A stretch of 64,000 nt of DNA from NCBI GenBank assembly GCA_900542495.1, contig UQNW01000007.1, positions 1-64,000 on the forward strand. The letters run 5' to 3'. This DNA is from an uncultured Roseburia sp. Its GTDB lineage: Bacteria; Bacillota; Clostridia; Lachnospirales; Lachnospiraceae. Of the stretch, positions 7,693 through 16,433 are shown in pieces; the stretch's first letter is position 1; every line of letters starts with the position of its first letter. The notes under the pieces were generated by a model. The model was not told the origin of the DNA and did not search any database. It saw nothing but the letters and a program-made list of their open reading frames with translations. Made by a program: the position numbers and the translations under genes.

Positions 7693-8457
7693 TCATGTTC
7701 CAGATATACATTCTGCATCCTCATACTCAATCCCCATCATCGTCAGTCCATGCGCCGGAGCAGTCGGTCCGGCGGTTGCGCGGTCTTTCTTCCCAAGGAT
7801 CTGTGGCATTTCATCCGGCGACATCTCGCCACCACCAACGCGGATCAGTGTACCGGCAATAATGCGCACCATATTATACAGGAAGCCATTTCCTGTAATA
7901 CGGATCGTGATAATATCGTTCTCGTCTTTCTGCACTTCGCATGCATAAATAGTCCTTGTTGTGGTCTTTACCTGTGCCCCAACTGCACAAAAACTCTTGA
8001 AATCATGCTCTCCCACAAGATACGATGCCGCTCGCTTCATTTTGTCCACATCTAGTTTGTGATGATAAAAATAAGTATCCAGCCTGCGGTTTGGCATACG
8101 GAATGTCCGGTTTAAAATACGGTACTCGTATGTTTTCCGGCTGACCTGATATCTCGGATGCCAGTCGGGCGGAACTTCGCACGAATCCTGCACCACAATG
8201 TCTTGCGGCAGTCTCTGATTTAACGCAAAAGAGATTTTATCCGCCGGCATTCTTGTGTCCGTATCAAAAATCGCCACATTCCCCATGGAATGTACCCCGG
8301 AATCAGTGCGGCTTGCACCCGTCACTGTGATGTTTTCTCCAAGCAGCTTTGACAGATTTTCATTCAGCACCTGCTCGATCGTAATTCCATTCGGCTGCAC
8401 CTGCCAGCCACAGTAATTTGTTCCATCATAGGCTACGATTAATTTTACCCGTTTCAA
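7693..8457 (-). CDS. truA: tRNA pseudouridine(38-40) synthase TruA
   Basis: Cytoplasmic enzyme that isomerises uridines 38-40 in the anticodon arm of tRNAs. The 254-residue length is normal. The catalytic aspartate is D52 in GASRTDSGVH, and the N-terminal VKLIVAYDGTNYCGWQ and the FLYNMVRII motif near residue 208 are also typical. The start codon is TTG at 8457, with AAAGGAG seven bases upstream; no better ATG is available. It follows ecfT by 59 bases in the conserved ecfA1-ecfA2-ecfT-truA-rplM-rpsI order. Confidence 0.95.
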   Translation of the reverse strand: MKRVKLIVAYDGTNYCGWQVQPNGITIEQVLNENLSKLLGENITVTGASRTDSGVHSMGNVAIFDTDTRMPADKISFALNQRLPQDIVVQDSCEVPPDWHPRYQVSRKTYEYRILNRTFRMPNRRLDTYFYHHKLDVDKMKRAASYLVGEHDFKSFCAVGAQVKTTTRTIYACEVQKDENDIITIRITGNGFLYNMVRIIAGTLIRVGGGEMSPDEMPQILGKKDRATAGPTAPAHGLTMMGIEYEDAECISGT

Positions 8458-8516
8458 AAATATACTCCTTTGCTACATCTACACCCTTTCAGAATTTTTC
8501 TCTGTATCCAATCACT

Positions 8517-9329
8517 TTACATCGGCCAAGGCAAAAATGTCCGGCACAATAAAATCACAATAAAGTATGTAAAAATAACAGCGTATGCTTTATGGTCTGC
8601 CGTTTTGTATTTTAACGGCTTCATCTTGGTACGTCCTTCACCACCATTATAGCAGCGCGCTTCCATAGCCATTGCAAGATCATCCGCGCGGCGGAATGCA
8701 GAAACAAAAAGCGGTACGAGAAGCGGTACCATGTTCTTTACTTTATGAATCAGATTTCCACTCTCAAAATCTGCCCCACGCGCCATCTGCGCTTTCATGA
8801 TTTTGTCTGTCTCCTCGATCAGGATCGGGATAAAACGCAGTGCAATAGACATCATCATAGCGATAGCATGTACCGGAATACCGATTTTGTTCAGTGGCAT
8901 GAGTGACTTTTCCAGACCATCTGTCAACTGATTCGGTGTTGTTGTCAGTGTCATGATCGAAGTACCAAGGATCAGGTATGTGAGGCGGATTGCCATTAAT
9001 ACGGCGTTCTGCGCTCCCTCTGCCGTGATTTTTAATATCCACACCTGAACAATCGGCTCTCCCGGTGTCAGAAACAGGTTAAAAAGTGCTGTGATGAGCA
9101 TTAACACCATGATTGCTTTTAACCCTTTTACCATAAACTTAAATGGCACCTTCGAAGTTTTGATCACTGCGAATAAAAATGCAGTAGCCACAAGCAATGC
9201 TGCAATTCCCTTAAAGCAAAACAGCGAAATGATATAAATTAATGTTGCAAATAATTTTACTCTTGGGTCCAGTTTATGTATGACAGAATCTGCCGGATAA
9301 TACTGGCCTAACGTAATATCTCTTAACAT
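8517..9329 (-). CDS. ecfT: Energy-coupling factor transporter transmembrane protein EcfT
   Basis: The membrane scaffold of the general energy-coupling-factor vitamin transporter, 270 residues with about five or six membrane segments. It connects the EcfA1/EcfA2 ATPases to interchangeable substrate-binding S components encoded elsewhere. The N-terminal LGQYYPADSVIHKLDPRVKL motif and the paired coupling-helix signatures (the MARGADFES region and the VSAFRRADDLAMAMEARCY region) are diagnostic. The ribosome site AAGGAG lies before the ATG. It follows ecfA2 by 31 bases. Confidence 0.95.
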   Translation of the reverse strand: MLRDITLGQYYPADSVIHKLDPRVKLFATLIYIISLFCFKGIAALLVATAFLFAVIKTSKVPFKFMVKGLKAIMVLMLITALFNLFLTPGEPIVQVWILKITAEGAQNAVLMAIRLTYLILGTSIMTLTTTPNQLTDGLEKSLMPLNKIGIPVHAIAMMMSIALRFIPILIEETDKIMKAQMARGADFESGNLIHKVKNMVPLLVPLFVSAFRRADDLAMAMEARCYNGGEGRTKMKPLKYKTADHKAYAVIFTYFIVILLCRTFLPWPM

Positions 9330-9360
9330 AAGTTCTCCTTAAATCCAAAACACAATTTTG

Positions 9361-10242
9361 CTATTCTACGATTGGGATCTCCGTATGTGGTTCCCTTCCA
9401 AGCAAAACTTCCAACAGACTTTCCCTGGCTTCTGCCACAGTGGTTGCCTCTGTATTTACATTCAGTCCCTTTTCTTTCAGTTCATGCATCAGATAAGTTA
9501 CCTGCGGCGCTGCCAGTCCGATCTGTTCTAACTCCTTATAATGTTTAAACACCTCGCACGGAGTATTATCAAACATCACCTGTCCATGATTCATCACAAT
9601 AATACGCTCCACATATTTTGCAACGTCTTCCATACTGTGTGAAACAAGGATGACTGTGATTCCTTTTTCCTTATGCATTCTTGCGATCAGGTCTAAGATC
9701 TCGTCTCTTCCGGCAGGATCAAGTCCAGCGGTCGGCTCATCTAAGATCAGTACTTCCGGCTTCATCGCAAGTACACCGGCTATGGCAACTCTTCTTTTCT
9801 GCCCGCCGGACAGATCAAATGGTGACTGATAATAAAGTTCCTCCGGCAGTCCGACGCTCTTTAATGCCTCAAACGCACGCAGCCCGGCCTGTTCTTTGGA
9901 CAATCCCTGATTTTTCGGTCCGAAACAGACATCATCGAAAATAGTTGTCTCAAACAACTGATGCTCCGGATACTGAAATACTAATCCGACACGGTTGCGA
10001 AGCTCCCGAAGATCAAAATCCTCGTCATAAATATCCTGACCGTTAAAATAGATTGTTCCGGAAGTTGCCTTGACCAGACCATTCAAGTGCTGGATCAGCG
10101 TAGACTTTCCGGAGCCTGTATGTCCGATAATTCCGATAAACTGTCCGTCTTTGATCTCTAAATTTACGTCCTTTAACGCCTGAATCTGATATGCAGTTCC
10201 CTCGCTGTATACATAATTGATTTTATCTAAAATGAGTGACAT
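9361..10242 (-). CDS. ecfA2: Energy-coupling factor transporter ATPase EcfA2
   Basis: One of the two ATPases that power the energy-coupling-factor transporter at the inner face of the membrane; 293 residues. Walker A is GHTGSGKST, the ABC signature is LSGGQKRR, and Walker B is VLILDEPTAGLDP. The ATG at 10242 (MSLILDKINYVY) is chosen because it has the ribosome site GGAGGG and matches the usual N-terminus. A longer frame of 24 extra codons reaches almost to the ecfA1 stop but has no good ribosome site. The C-terminal EcfA-type extension is present. Confidence 0.95.
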   Translation of the reverse strand: MSLILDKINYVYSEGTAYQIQALKDVNLEIKDGQFIGIIGHTGSGKSTLIQHLNGLVKATSGTIYFNGQDIYDEDFDLRELRNRVGLVFQYPEHQLFETTIFDDVCFGPKNQGLSKEQAGLRAFEALKSVGLPEELYYQSPFDLSGGQKRRVAIAGVLAMKPEVLILDEPTAGLDPAGRDEILDLIARMHKEKGITVILVSHSMEDVAKYVERIIVMNHGQVMFDNTPCEVFKHYKELEQIGLAAPQVTYLMHELKEKGLNVNTEATTVAEARESLLEVLLGREPHTEIPIVE

Positions 10243-10315
10243 GGCACCCTCCATTATTTTTTCCACGCAGGTTTTCTCCACCTGCATGCGGTATTCCACG
10301 CTTCCTGCGTACATC

Positions 10316-11170
10316 TTATCCTGCGACTTTCATAATCGCATCCACAAGCTCTTCTCTCGTCAGAACTCCCAGTGGAATATCAAGTCCTGACTGACGCAGC
10401 AGATCAGCAAGCAATGTGATCTGTGGCACATCCAGTCTGTGTTCCTTCAACGTTCCCACCTGTGAAAAGATTTCCCTTGGTGTTCCCTGCATCACAATAT
10501 GTCCCTTATCCATGACATAGACATAATCTGCGTCTACAACTTCTTCCATATAATGTGTGATGAGCAGAATCGTCACACCTTTTTTCTGGTTCAGTTCATG
10601 CGCAGCATGCAGCACTTCTCTACGTCCATTCGGATCAAGCATGGCAGTCGGCTCGTCTAACACGATGCATTTTGGTTCCATCGCCATAACACCTGCAATC
10701 GCAACACGCTGTTTCTGTCCACCGGAAAGTTTATTTGGGGAATGATGTCTGTACTGTAACATTCCAACGGATTTTAAACTTTCCTCTACTCTCTGCCAGA
10801 TCTCATCTGTCGGCACGCCGATATTTTCCGGTCCAAATCCGACATCTTCCTCTACGACGCTGGCAATGATCTGATTATCCGGATTCTGAAACACCATTCC
10901 GGCAGTTTTGCGCACCGGTAAAATATTTTCTTCCTGCGTCACATCTTTTCCATCCACCCAGAGGCTTCCCTCTGTCGGAGCCAGCAATGCGTTGATATGT
11001 TTTGCCAGTGTTGATTTGCCGGAACCATTATGTCCTAAGATTGCAATGAACTGTCCCGGCTGCACATCAAGATCAACATGATCTAATGCTGTCTGGATAG
11101 ATTCCACATTGCCTTCTTCATCCCTGCGAATATATTCATGCACAAGCTGTTTTGCTTTGATGATTCCCAT
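10316..11170 (-). CDS. ecfA1: Energy-coupling factor transporter ATPase EcfA1
   Basis: The partner ATPase of EcfA2; 284 residues. It shows Walker A (GHNGSGKST), the signature LSGGQKQR, Walker B (CIVLDEPTAMLDP) and the switch histidine (LLITHYMEE). The A1/A2 assignment follows gene order and the TAMLDP sequence of Walker B, where EcfA2 has TAGLDP. It lies 57 bases after trmL and may be read from the same long left-going transcript. Confidence 0.95.
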   Translation of the reverse strand: MGIIKAKQLVHEYIRRDEEGNVESIQTALDHVDLDVQPGQFIAILGHNGSGKSTLAKHINALLAPTEGSLWVDGKDVTQEENILPVRKTAGMVFQNPDNQIIASVVEEDVGFGPENIGVPTDEIWQRVEESLKSVGMLQYRHHSPNKLSGGQKQRVAIAGVMAMEPKCIVLDEPTAMLDPNGRREVLHAAHELNQKKGVTILLITHYMEEVVDADYVYVMDKGHIVMQGTPREIFSQVGTLKEHRLDVPQITLLADLLRQSGLDIPLGVLTREELVDAIMKVAG

Positions 11171-11227
11171 TCCACGTGTTCCTCTCTGTCTGTTTCCTGT
11201 TCGTTTCTAAGCTGTTTCTTATATATG

Positions 11228-11731
11228 TTAATCTTCCCACTTCAGCCTGTGAAGCTGACCTTCTAACTTCATATGGTCAAACTGATTCTGTCTGAGTGCT
11301 TCATATAAAACGATTGCAACCGAATTTGCCAGATTCAAAGATCTTGTCTCACCGATCATCGGAATACGCACACACGTATCCGGGTTGGCTTTTAAGATTT
11401 CTTCCGGGATTCCGGCGCTTTCCTTGCCAAACATAATAAAGCAGTCCGGTTCATAGGAAACATCCGAATACACATGTCTGCCCTTGGTCGTTGCCATATA
11501 AATTTTCGCATTTGGATTTTTTTCACAGAAATCATCCCAGTTTACATAAGTTGTAACATCTAAATCTTTCCAGTAATCCATTCCTGCTCTTTTTAACGCT
11601 TTTTCTTCCAGACTGAATCCAAGAGGTTCGATCAGATGCAGTCTGGTACCTGTTGCCACGCAGGTTCTTCCGATATTTCCTGTATTTGCAGGGATCTCAG
11701 GCTCATATAATACAATGTTTAATTCCGCCAT
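11228..11731 (-). CDS. trmL: tRNA (cytidine/uridine-34-2'-O)-methyltransferase TrmL
   Basis: A 167-residue SPOUT-class methyltransferase predicted to methylate the wobble ribose of leucine tRNAs using S-adenosylmethionine. Family motifs are the start NIVLYEPEIPANTGNIGRTC, the FGKESAGIPEEIL segment and the knot at RIPMIGETRSLNLANSVAIVLYEALRQ. The ATG at 11731 follows AGGAG; the in-frame TTG seven codons upstream lacks a ribosome site. The gene belongs to the same minus-strand run as its neighbours. Confidence 0.93.
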   Translation of the reverse strand: MAELNIVLYEPEIPANTGNIGRTCVATGTRLHLIEPLGFSLEEKALKRAGMDYWKDLDVTTYVNWDDFCEKNPNAKIYMATTKGRHVYSDVSYEPDCFIMFGKESAGIPEEILKANPDTCVRIPMIGETRSLNLANSVAIVLYEALRQNQFDHMKLEGQLHRLKWED

Positions 11732-11786
11732 TGTTTTTCTCCTGTCCGGCAAAAATTTTTTCTAAAAAAGAAAACTTTCCCGCCGT

Positions 11787-12956
11787 TTATTTTTCGTTGC
11801 GCAGTTCCTGAATGAAAATCTCCATACGGTCTAACGCTTTCTTTAAATCTTCAAGTGAGTACGCATATGAAATACGCAGATAACCCTCGCCGCAGTCACC
11901 AAACGCAGTTCCCGGCACAACAGCTACTTTCTGCGAATTTAAAAGTTTTGTTGCAAACTCCTCGGAAGTCATGCCAAATTCCTTAATGCATGGGAACACA
12001 TAAAATGCCCCAAATGGTTCAAAACAGGACAAGCCCATTTCCTTAAAACGGTGCATCAGATAACGGCGTCTGCCATTATACTCCTCACGCATTTTTGCAA
12101 CATCCTCATCACCATTCCGAAGCGCCTCAACTGCTGCATACTGGCTGGTAGTCGGTGCGCACATGATTGCAAACTGATGAATCTTTAACATCTGCTTAAT
12201 GATCACTTCCGGTCCGCACGCATATCCTAATCTCCAGCCAGTCATGGCATAAGACTTGGAAAATCCATTGATCAGAATGGTACGCTCCTTCATTCCCGGA
12301 AGGGATGCAATCGTAACATGATTGTCTGTATATGTCAGTTCAGAATAAATCTCATCACTAAGCACGAACAGATCGTGTTTTTTCACCACCTCTGCCACTT
12401 TTTCCAGATCTTCCTTCTCCATGATTGCTCCGGTCGGGTTGTTTGGAAATGGAAGTACTAATAATTTTGTCTTCGGTGTAATAGCTGCCTCTAATTCTTC
12501 CGGTGTGAGTCGGAAATTATTTTCAGCCTTAAGTTCAATGATCACCGGTGTTCCATTTGCAAGCACACAGCATGGCAGATAGGATACATAGCTTGGCTGT
12601 GGGATCAGAACTTCATCTCCCGGATCAAGCATCGCGCGCATGGCAATATCAATTGCCTCGCTGCCGCCCACTGTCACCATGATCTCATTATTATAATCAT
12701 AGGAAACACCAAAACGTCTTGTTAAATATTTATCAATTTCTATTTTTAATTCTTTCAAACCAGCATTGGAAGTGTAAAAAGTTCTTCCTTTTTCCAGCGA
12801 ATAAATACCCTCATCACGGATATGCCACGGTGTATCAAAATCAGGTTCTCCGACACCAAGCGAGATTGCGTCTTTCATCTCATGGACAATATCAAAAAAC
12901 TTACGGATTCCGGACGGCTGGATCGTTGTGATTGTTTTGCTTAACGGATTCCTCAT
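11787..12956 (-). CDS. PLP-dependent class I/II aminotransferase
   Basis: A 389-residue fold-type I aminotransferase of the AspC/PatA group. The PLP lysine lies in NGFSKSYAMTGWRLGY, and the VLPFPNNPTGA and DEIYSELTY motifs are standard for substrate and cofactor binding. Members act on aromatic, branched or aspartate-like amino acids; the exact substrate cannot be read here. The start follows the Lrp-type regulator's stop by one base (TAATATG), so the regulator and the enzyme are translated as a unit, which makes this gene a likely target or sensor partner of that regulator. Confidence 0.9.
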   Translation of the reverse strand: MRNPLSKTITTIQPSGIRKFFDIVHEMKDAISLGVGEPDFDTPWHIRDEGIYSLEKGRTFYTSNAGLKELKIEIDKYLTRRFGVSYDYNNEIMVTVGGSEAIDIAMRAMLDPGDEVLIPQPSYVSYLPCCVLANGTPVIIELKAENNFRLTPEELEAAITPKTKLLVLPFPNNPTGAIMEKEDLEKVAEVVKKHDLFVLSDEIYSELTYTDNHVTIASLPGMKERTILINGFSKSYAMTGWRLGYACGPEVIIKQMLKIHQFAIMCAPTTSQYAAVEALRNGDEDVAKMREEYNGRRRYLMHRFKEMGLSCFEPFGAFYVFPCIKEFGMTSEEFATKLLNSQKVAVVPGTAFGDCGEGYLRISYAYSLEDLKKALDRMEIFIQELRNEK

Positions 12957-12957
12957 A

Positions 12958-13434
12958 TTACATCTCTACCCTTTCGTCTTTTGACTGTTCTGCCATAACA
13001 GTTCCATGATCTTTATATTTTTTCAAAATAAAGTTTGTCTTTGTGCTTAAAACAGAATCTAATGGAGATAATTTGTCAGAAACAAACTGTGAAACCTCAC
13101 GAAGTGTTTTTCCCTCGATCGTTACCATGAAGTCAAATCCACCGGAGATCAGATATACGGAATTTACTTCCGGATAATTGTAGATACGCTCAGCCACTTT
13201 ATCAAATCCCATGCCACGCTGTGGTGTCACACGGACCTCGATCAGTGCTGTTACTTTTTCAATTCCTGCTTTATCCCAGTCGATCAGTGTATGATAGCCA
13301 CAGATAATATGTTCTTCTTCCATTTTCTGAAGCTCGTTGACAACGGATGCCTCATCCACGCCAAGAATAATGGCAAGCTCTTTTAAATCAATTCTGCTGT
13401 TTTTCTCTATAAATGTTAAAATTTTTTCACGCAT
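12958..13434 (-). CDS. Lrp/AsnC family transcriptional regulator
   Basis: A 158-residue regulator with an N-terminal winged helix (LKELAIILGVDEASVVNELQKMEEE) and a C-terminal amino-acid-binding RAM/AsnC domain (about 65-140, ending in a SPLDSVLSTKTNFILKKYK-like segment). The GTG three codons upstream is inside the spacing of the AAGGAG site, so the ATG at 13434 is the better start. It is tightly linked to the aminotransferase downstream and probably controls amino-acid metabolism in response to an amino acid. The ligand is not predictable from the sequence. Confidence 0.9.
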   Translation of the reverse strand: MREKILTFIEKNSRIDLKELAIILGVDEASVVNELQKMEEEHIICGYHTLIDWDKAGIEKVTALIEVRVTPQRGMGFDKVAERIYNYPEVNSVYLISGGFDFMVTIEGKTLREVSQFVSDKLSPLDSVLSTKTNFILKKYKDHGTVMAEQSKDERVEM

Positions 13435-13458
13435 AATATGCACTCCTTCTTTCTTTTA

Positions 13459-14448
13459 TTACCTTCCGATTACTTTATATAATTCATCCGTCTTTGGTGG
13501 TTCTAAGAATCTTCTTTCGTCCTCATTCAACAGAACGCGGTCATTTCCCGCGGTTGCTTTTCCGATAATGGTTGCTTTGATCCCTGCTTTTTCCAGTTCG
13601 CGCACGAGATGATTGCCGTCCTGTGCCGCCATTAACATGCAGCCGCTGGAGATCAAAAGATATGGATTTACTCCGAAAAATTCACAAACCTCTACCGTCT
13701 CCTGACGGATTGGTATTTTCTTTAAGTCGATTTCAAGTCCGACGCCAGATGCTTCTGCCATTTCCCACAGAGCTCCGAAAATTCCGCCCTCTGTCACGTC
13801 ATGCATTGCACTAACGCCAGACGTCACGGCGACTGCGGCCTCAGATTGTACGGAAATATATGCATCCAACGCTTTTGCTTTCTCGATAAATGGCACTGCA
13901 AAATGCGTCTTTAATTCTTCTTCTTTCTCTTTTGCAATAATGGATGTACCCTCGATTCCGATCCACTTGCTGACTAAAATATCCATGCCAGGTTTCGCAC
14001 CCGCTGTCGAGATCAGATGACCTTTTTTGACTTTTCCGACACCACAGACACTGATAACCGGCTGGTTGACTACTCTTGTAACCTCGGTATGACCGCCCAT
14101 TACCTGCACGTTTGCTTTTGCACAGGCTTCCTCCACCTGCTTCATCATCAGGCAGAGATCCTGCTCACAGACAGAAGTTGGCAAAAGTACGGTAAGCAGC
14201 ACGCCAACCGGTTCTGCTCCGGCACTTGCAAGATCATTCACAGTGATCTGGATTGCGAGTGTGCCAATGTCTTTTGCCGTTCCGGTAATCGGGTCTGTTG
14301 ACATTACAAGCGTCTCATCCTCCGCAAGCTGCACTGCCGCGCAGTCTTCTCCGACTCCGGCTCCTAAGACCACTTCCGGTCTCATTGTATGAATTTGTTT
14401 AAAAACAGAACGTTTCAGCACGTTCTCCGGTACTTTTCCAACTTTCAT
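13459..14448 (-). CDS. AIR synthase-related protein (PurM/HypE-like)
   Basis: A 329-residue member of the PurM/HypE/ThiL/SelD ATP-binding superfamily. It has the GAGVGEDCAAVQ start of the ATP site, a DPITGTAKDIGTLAIQITVNDLASAGAEP region and the GGHTEVTRVV and HDVTEGGIFGALWEMAE segments. Such proteins activate a substrate amide or acid with ATP. No hydrogenase genes lie nearby, so calling it HypE would be unsafe. I start it at the ATG at 14448; the frame is open for 81 more codons upstream, but that part is a shadow of the VanW gene with odd Arg/Gln composition. Confidence 0.85.
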   Translation of the reverse strand: MKVGKVPENVLKRSVFKQIHTMRPEVVLGAGVGEDCAAVQLAEDETLVMSTDPITGTAKDIGTLAIQITVNDLASAGAEPVGVLLTVLLPTSVCEQDLCLMMKQVEEACAKANVQVMGGHTEVTRVVNQPVISVCGVGKVKKGHLISTAGAKPGMDILVSKWIGIEGTSIIAKEKEEELKTHFAVPFIEKAKALDAYISVQSEAAVAVTSGVSAMHDVTEGGIFGALWEMAEASGVGLEIDLKKIPIRQETVEVCEFFGVNPYLLISSGCMLMAAQDGNHLVRELEKAGIKATIIGKATAGNDRVLLNEDERRFLEPPKTDELYKVIGR

Positions 14449-14458
14449 AATCTTTTCT

Positions 14459-16033
14459 CTACTGTCCTTCTGTCGTCGTATTTTCTGTAATCTGGCTCTC
14501 ATCCACCGTTCCGAGGATTGCAGACGCTTCTGCTGAACTGTCCGCAGGTGCCTCCGCCGGAGCTTCTGCCGGTGTCTGTCCTGCTCCGCTGTACTGCGCC
14601 ACCGTCGCATATATGGTTGCCTCATCTCCGGTTGCCAATGCCGCATTGACAGCCGCCGTTGCATTCGGATCTGCCGACGCTGTTCCAACATTCACAATCT
14701 TCGGAGAGGACTTGTAAGTACTCTTGTTGATCGCATCACGGCTCTGCTCCACGCCGTCAACTGTTATGATCTTCCAAAGTCTTGCCACATAACCCATATG
14801 CTTGCTCTGGGTTGTGGAGATTGCGCCGATCGCATCTGCGGTTGCTACAAACTGTGTGCCCGGATCTTCCTCAGACACAACTTCACTCTCGTAAGTTACT
14901 TTACGGTTTGACGGTCTTGTTTCCTGACCGTAAATGTTAAAATAAAGGTCTTTTCCAACTGTATATCCTTCAATATAAATTGGGGCCTCCAGATTATTTA
15001 CAAACTTTAAATCTTTGTAATCACCGGCGATTGCCGCATCCATGGACGGTTTTACATAAGTAACGATCATGGAATGGTTCGAACGCTGCGTCACTTCCAG
15101 TTCGGCTTTTAATACTGCATTGTATAAGGTTGTCGATACCTGGCAGACTCCGCCGCCATAAGACTGAACGGTCTGGCCATTCTCATAGGCGCCTGCAAGC
15201 TCATATCCGCCTGCTGCTGTCAGTGGTCCGATTGTCTGTCCAACCGAAAATTCCTCTCCCGGATATAAAACGGTTCCATTGATCTTTCCTGCTGCCACGC
15301 TGATATTCGTGCAGCGCGCTGCCGAAGATGTACTGTAATTGGTTGTATAACTGCCCAGCAAATCTTTTACTTTGGCTAATTCTTCCTTTGTTCCTTCCGG
15401 CTCAACCACCTCTGCCACAAGATCTATGGAAGCGTCTGTGCCGTCCCAGTTGTTTTTCAGATAATCTTTGATCACGGCAAGAGATTTTTCCACATTGACT
15501 TCCACTCCGGAGCTTCCCTCTATAAACTGAAACTGTCCATTTTCACGGATCAGTCCGTTATTGACCGCATCATTGTTGAGTTTTTCTGCTTTTGCAGTCA
15601 GTACTTCCTTCGCTTCTGCCTCATTGACACCTAACGGAAGTTCAAATACTTTGCTGCCGTATTCCAGATCTTTTTTATCTTTATACCGTTTGATAAGATT
15701 TCCGGTTTTTCCAACTGCAAGTGCTTCCTCTACCGCGCTGGTATCCTGAAACGCAATACCAAGTTCCTGCGCACTCACTTCCACACTCTTTCCATTGGCA
15801 TTCAGCGTAAAAACAGCTTCATCCACGTTCTGCGCATATGCACTGACAGCGGCTTTCGCCTCGTCTGCTGTCATGCCGCCAACGTAGACATTTCCGATAT
15901 AAACGCCATCGGCAATTTTGTTGTCTTCTGTCTCTGCTTTTACGATCGCACTGTTTCCTGCAAAACCAATGCATAACACAGTCACAGCGAACAGTTGAAT
16001 CCATTTCATCCATTTTTTCAAACTTTTATTCAT
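14459..16033 (-). CDS. VanW family protein with peptidoglycan-binding-like domain
   Basis: A 524-residue exported or membrane-anchored protein. An N-terminal signal segment (about 10-32) is followed by a YoaR-like putative peptidoglycan-binding domain, with the DGVYIGNVYVGGMTADEAKAAV start (about 42) and a second similar repeat (about 115-205). The VanW domain (about 235-365) carries the YPGEEFSVGQTIGP and GGGVCQVSTTLYNAVL motifs. The C-terminus is a low-complexity alanine/proline/glutamate tail (PAEAPAEAPADSS). VanW is linked to glycopeptide resistance clusters, but its biochemical role is unclear and most Lachnospiraceae carry several copies. It leads the operon with the AIR-synthase-like gene 10 bases downstream. 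Confidence 0.9.
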   Translation of the reverse strand: MNKSLKKWMKWIQLFAVTVLCIGFAGNSAIVKAETEDNKIADGVYIGNVYVGGMTADEAKAAVSAYAQNVDEAVFTLNANGKSVEVSAQELGIAFQDTSAVEEALAVGKTGNLIKRYKDKKDLEYGSKVFELPLGVNEAEAKEVLTAKAEKLNNDAVNNGLIRENGQFQFIEGSSGVEVNVEKSLAVIKDYLKNNWDGTDASIDLVAEVVEPEGTKEELAKVKDLLGSYTTNYSTSSAARCTNISVAAGKINGTVLYPGEEFSVGQTIGPLTAAGGYELAGAYENGQTVQSYGGGVCQVSTTLYNAVLKAELEVTQRSNHSMIVTYVKPSMDAAIAGDYKDLKFVNNLEAPIYIEGYTVGKDLYFNIYGQETRPSNRKVTYESEVVSEEDPGTQFVATADAIGAISTTQSKHMGYVARLWKIITVDGVEQSRDAINKSTYKSSPKIVNVGTASADPNATAAVNAALATGDEATIYATVAQYSGAGQTPAEAPAEAPADSSAEASAILGTVDESQITENTTTEGQ

Positions 16034-16195
16034 ATCTGGTCTCTTTCTCTTTTCTTTACACCGCAGTGCAAGCCCGACAAATCACAGATTTTTCGGGCTG
16101 ACGGGCATTCGCCCTATCATTCAATTAAAATATCATCTTTTTGTGCCAGCACAACTGATGATATTTTAATCTCATGACACTGCTCATTGCTTATG
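16034..16195 (-). ncRNA. Apparently structured leader upstream of the VanW gene
   Basis: On the minus strand the leader can fold into a long hairpin with perfect 14-base arms (16124-16137 and 16157-16170) extended by TTGTGC/GCACAA. A short GGGC-GAAT-GCCC stem follows, and then a third hairpin with 12-base arms and one mismatch (16073-16084 and 16088-16099). The ends can close through GCAGTG (about 16180) pairing with CACTGC (about 16060). This looks like a multi-branched cis-regulatory RNA. I do not recognise its class, and it lacks the conserved cores I know for c-di-GMP or c-di-AMP riboswitches. Confidence 0.45.
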
Positions 16196-16198
16196 CAC

Positions 16199-16228
16199 AT
16201 TTTATCCTATTATGCGAATGTTTTTCAA
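16199..16228 (-). promoter_or_regulatory. Predicted promoter of the VanW leader
   Basis: TTGAAA (complement of 16223-16228), an 18-base spacer and TAAAAT (complement of 16199-16204). The sequence just after it (GTGCATAAGCAATGAGCAGTG on the minus strand, read with one break) is closely similar to 48427-48449 on the plus strand. Confidence 0.5.
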
Positions 16229-16278
16229 GGTGCATAACCACGAATATCGTTGACTGCCCCTTGGAATTTTAGTATATT

Positions 16279-16383
16279 TTACATGAAAGCAGCGAGCACA
16301 GTTGTGATAAGCATTGTAGCGACCACAACGATAACGATTGCTGCCATTAATTTTTGATTTTTTTTCTTACCAAAATTATACAT
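16279..16383 (-). CDS. Small single-span membrane protein (34 aa)
   Basis: A 34-residue frame with ATG at 16383 and an AGAGG ribosome site seven bases upstream. It has a basic N-terminus (MYNFGKKKNQK) and one membrane helix of about 20 residues (AAIVIVVVATMLITTVLAAF). In size and form it resembles the small Prli42/DUF4044-type membrane proteins of Firmicutes, which anchor signalling complexes, but the similarity is general. It lies between two divergent transcription units and upstream of the VanW promoter. Confidence 0.6.
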   Translation of the reverse strand: MYNFGKKKNQKLMAAIVIVVVATMLITTVLAAFM

Positions 16384-16433
16384 AGAATTACCTCTTTCTA
16401 TCATGAATTTATACAAAAGAAAGGACATGTATC

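Noticed and set aside
14449..14691. Upstream extension of the AIR-synthase-like frame by 81 codons
   Set aside because: The extension is an Arg/Gln-rich shadow of the end of the VanW gene, and the family N-terminus begins at the ATG at 14448.
16034..16195. c-di-GMP or c-di-AMP riboswitch before the VanW gene
   Set aside because: The conserved cores of those riboswitch classes are not visible, so it is listed as an unassigned structured leader.
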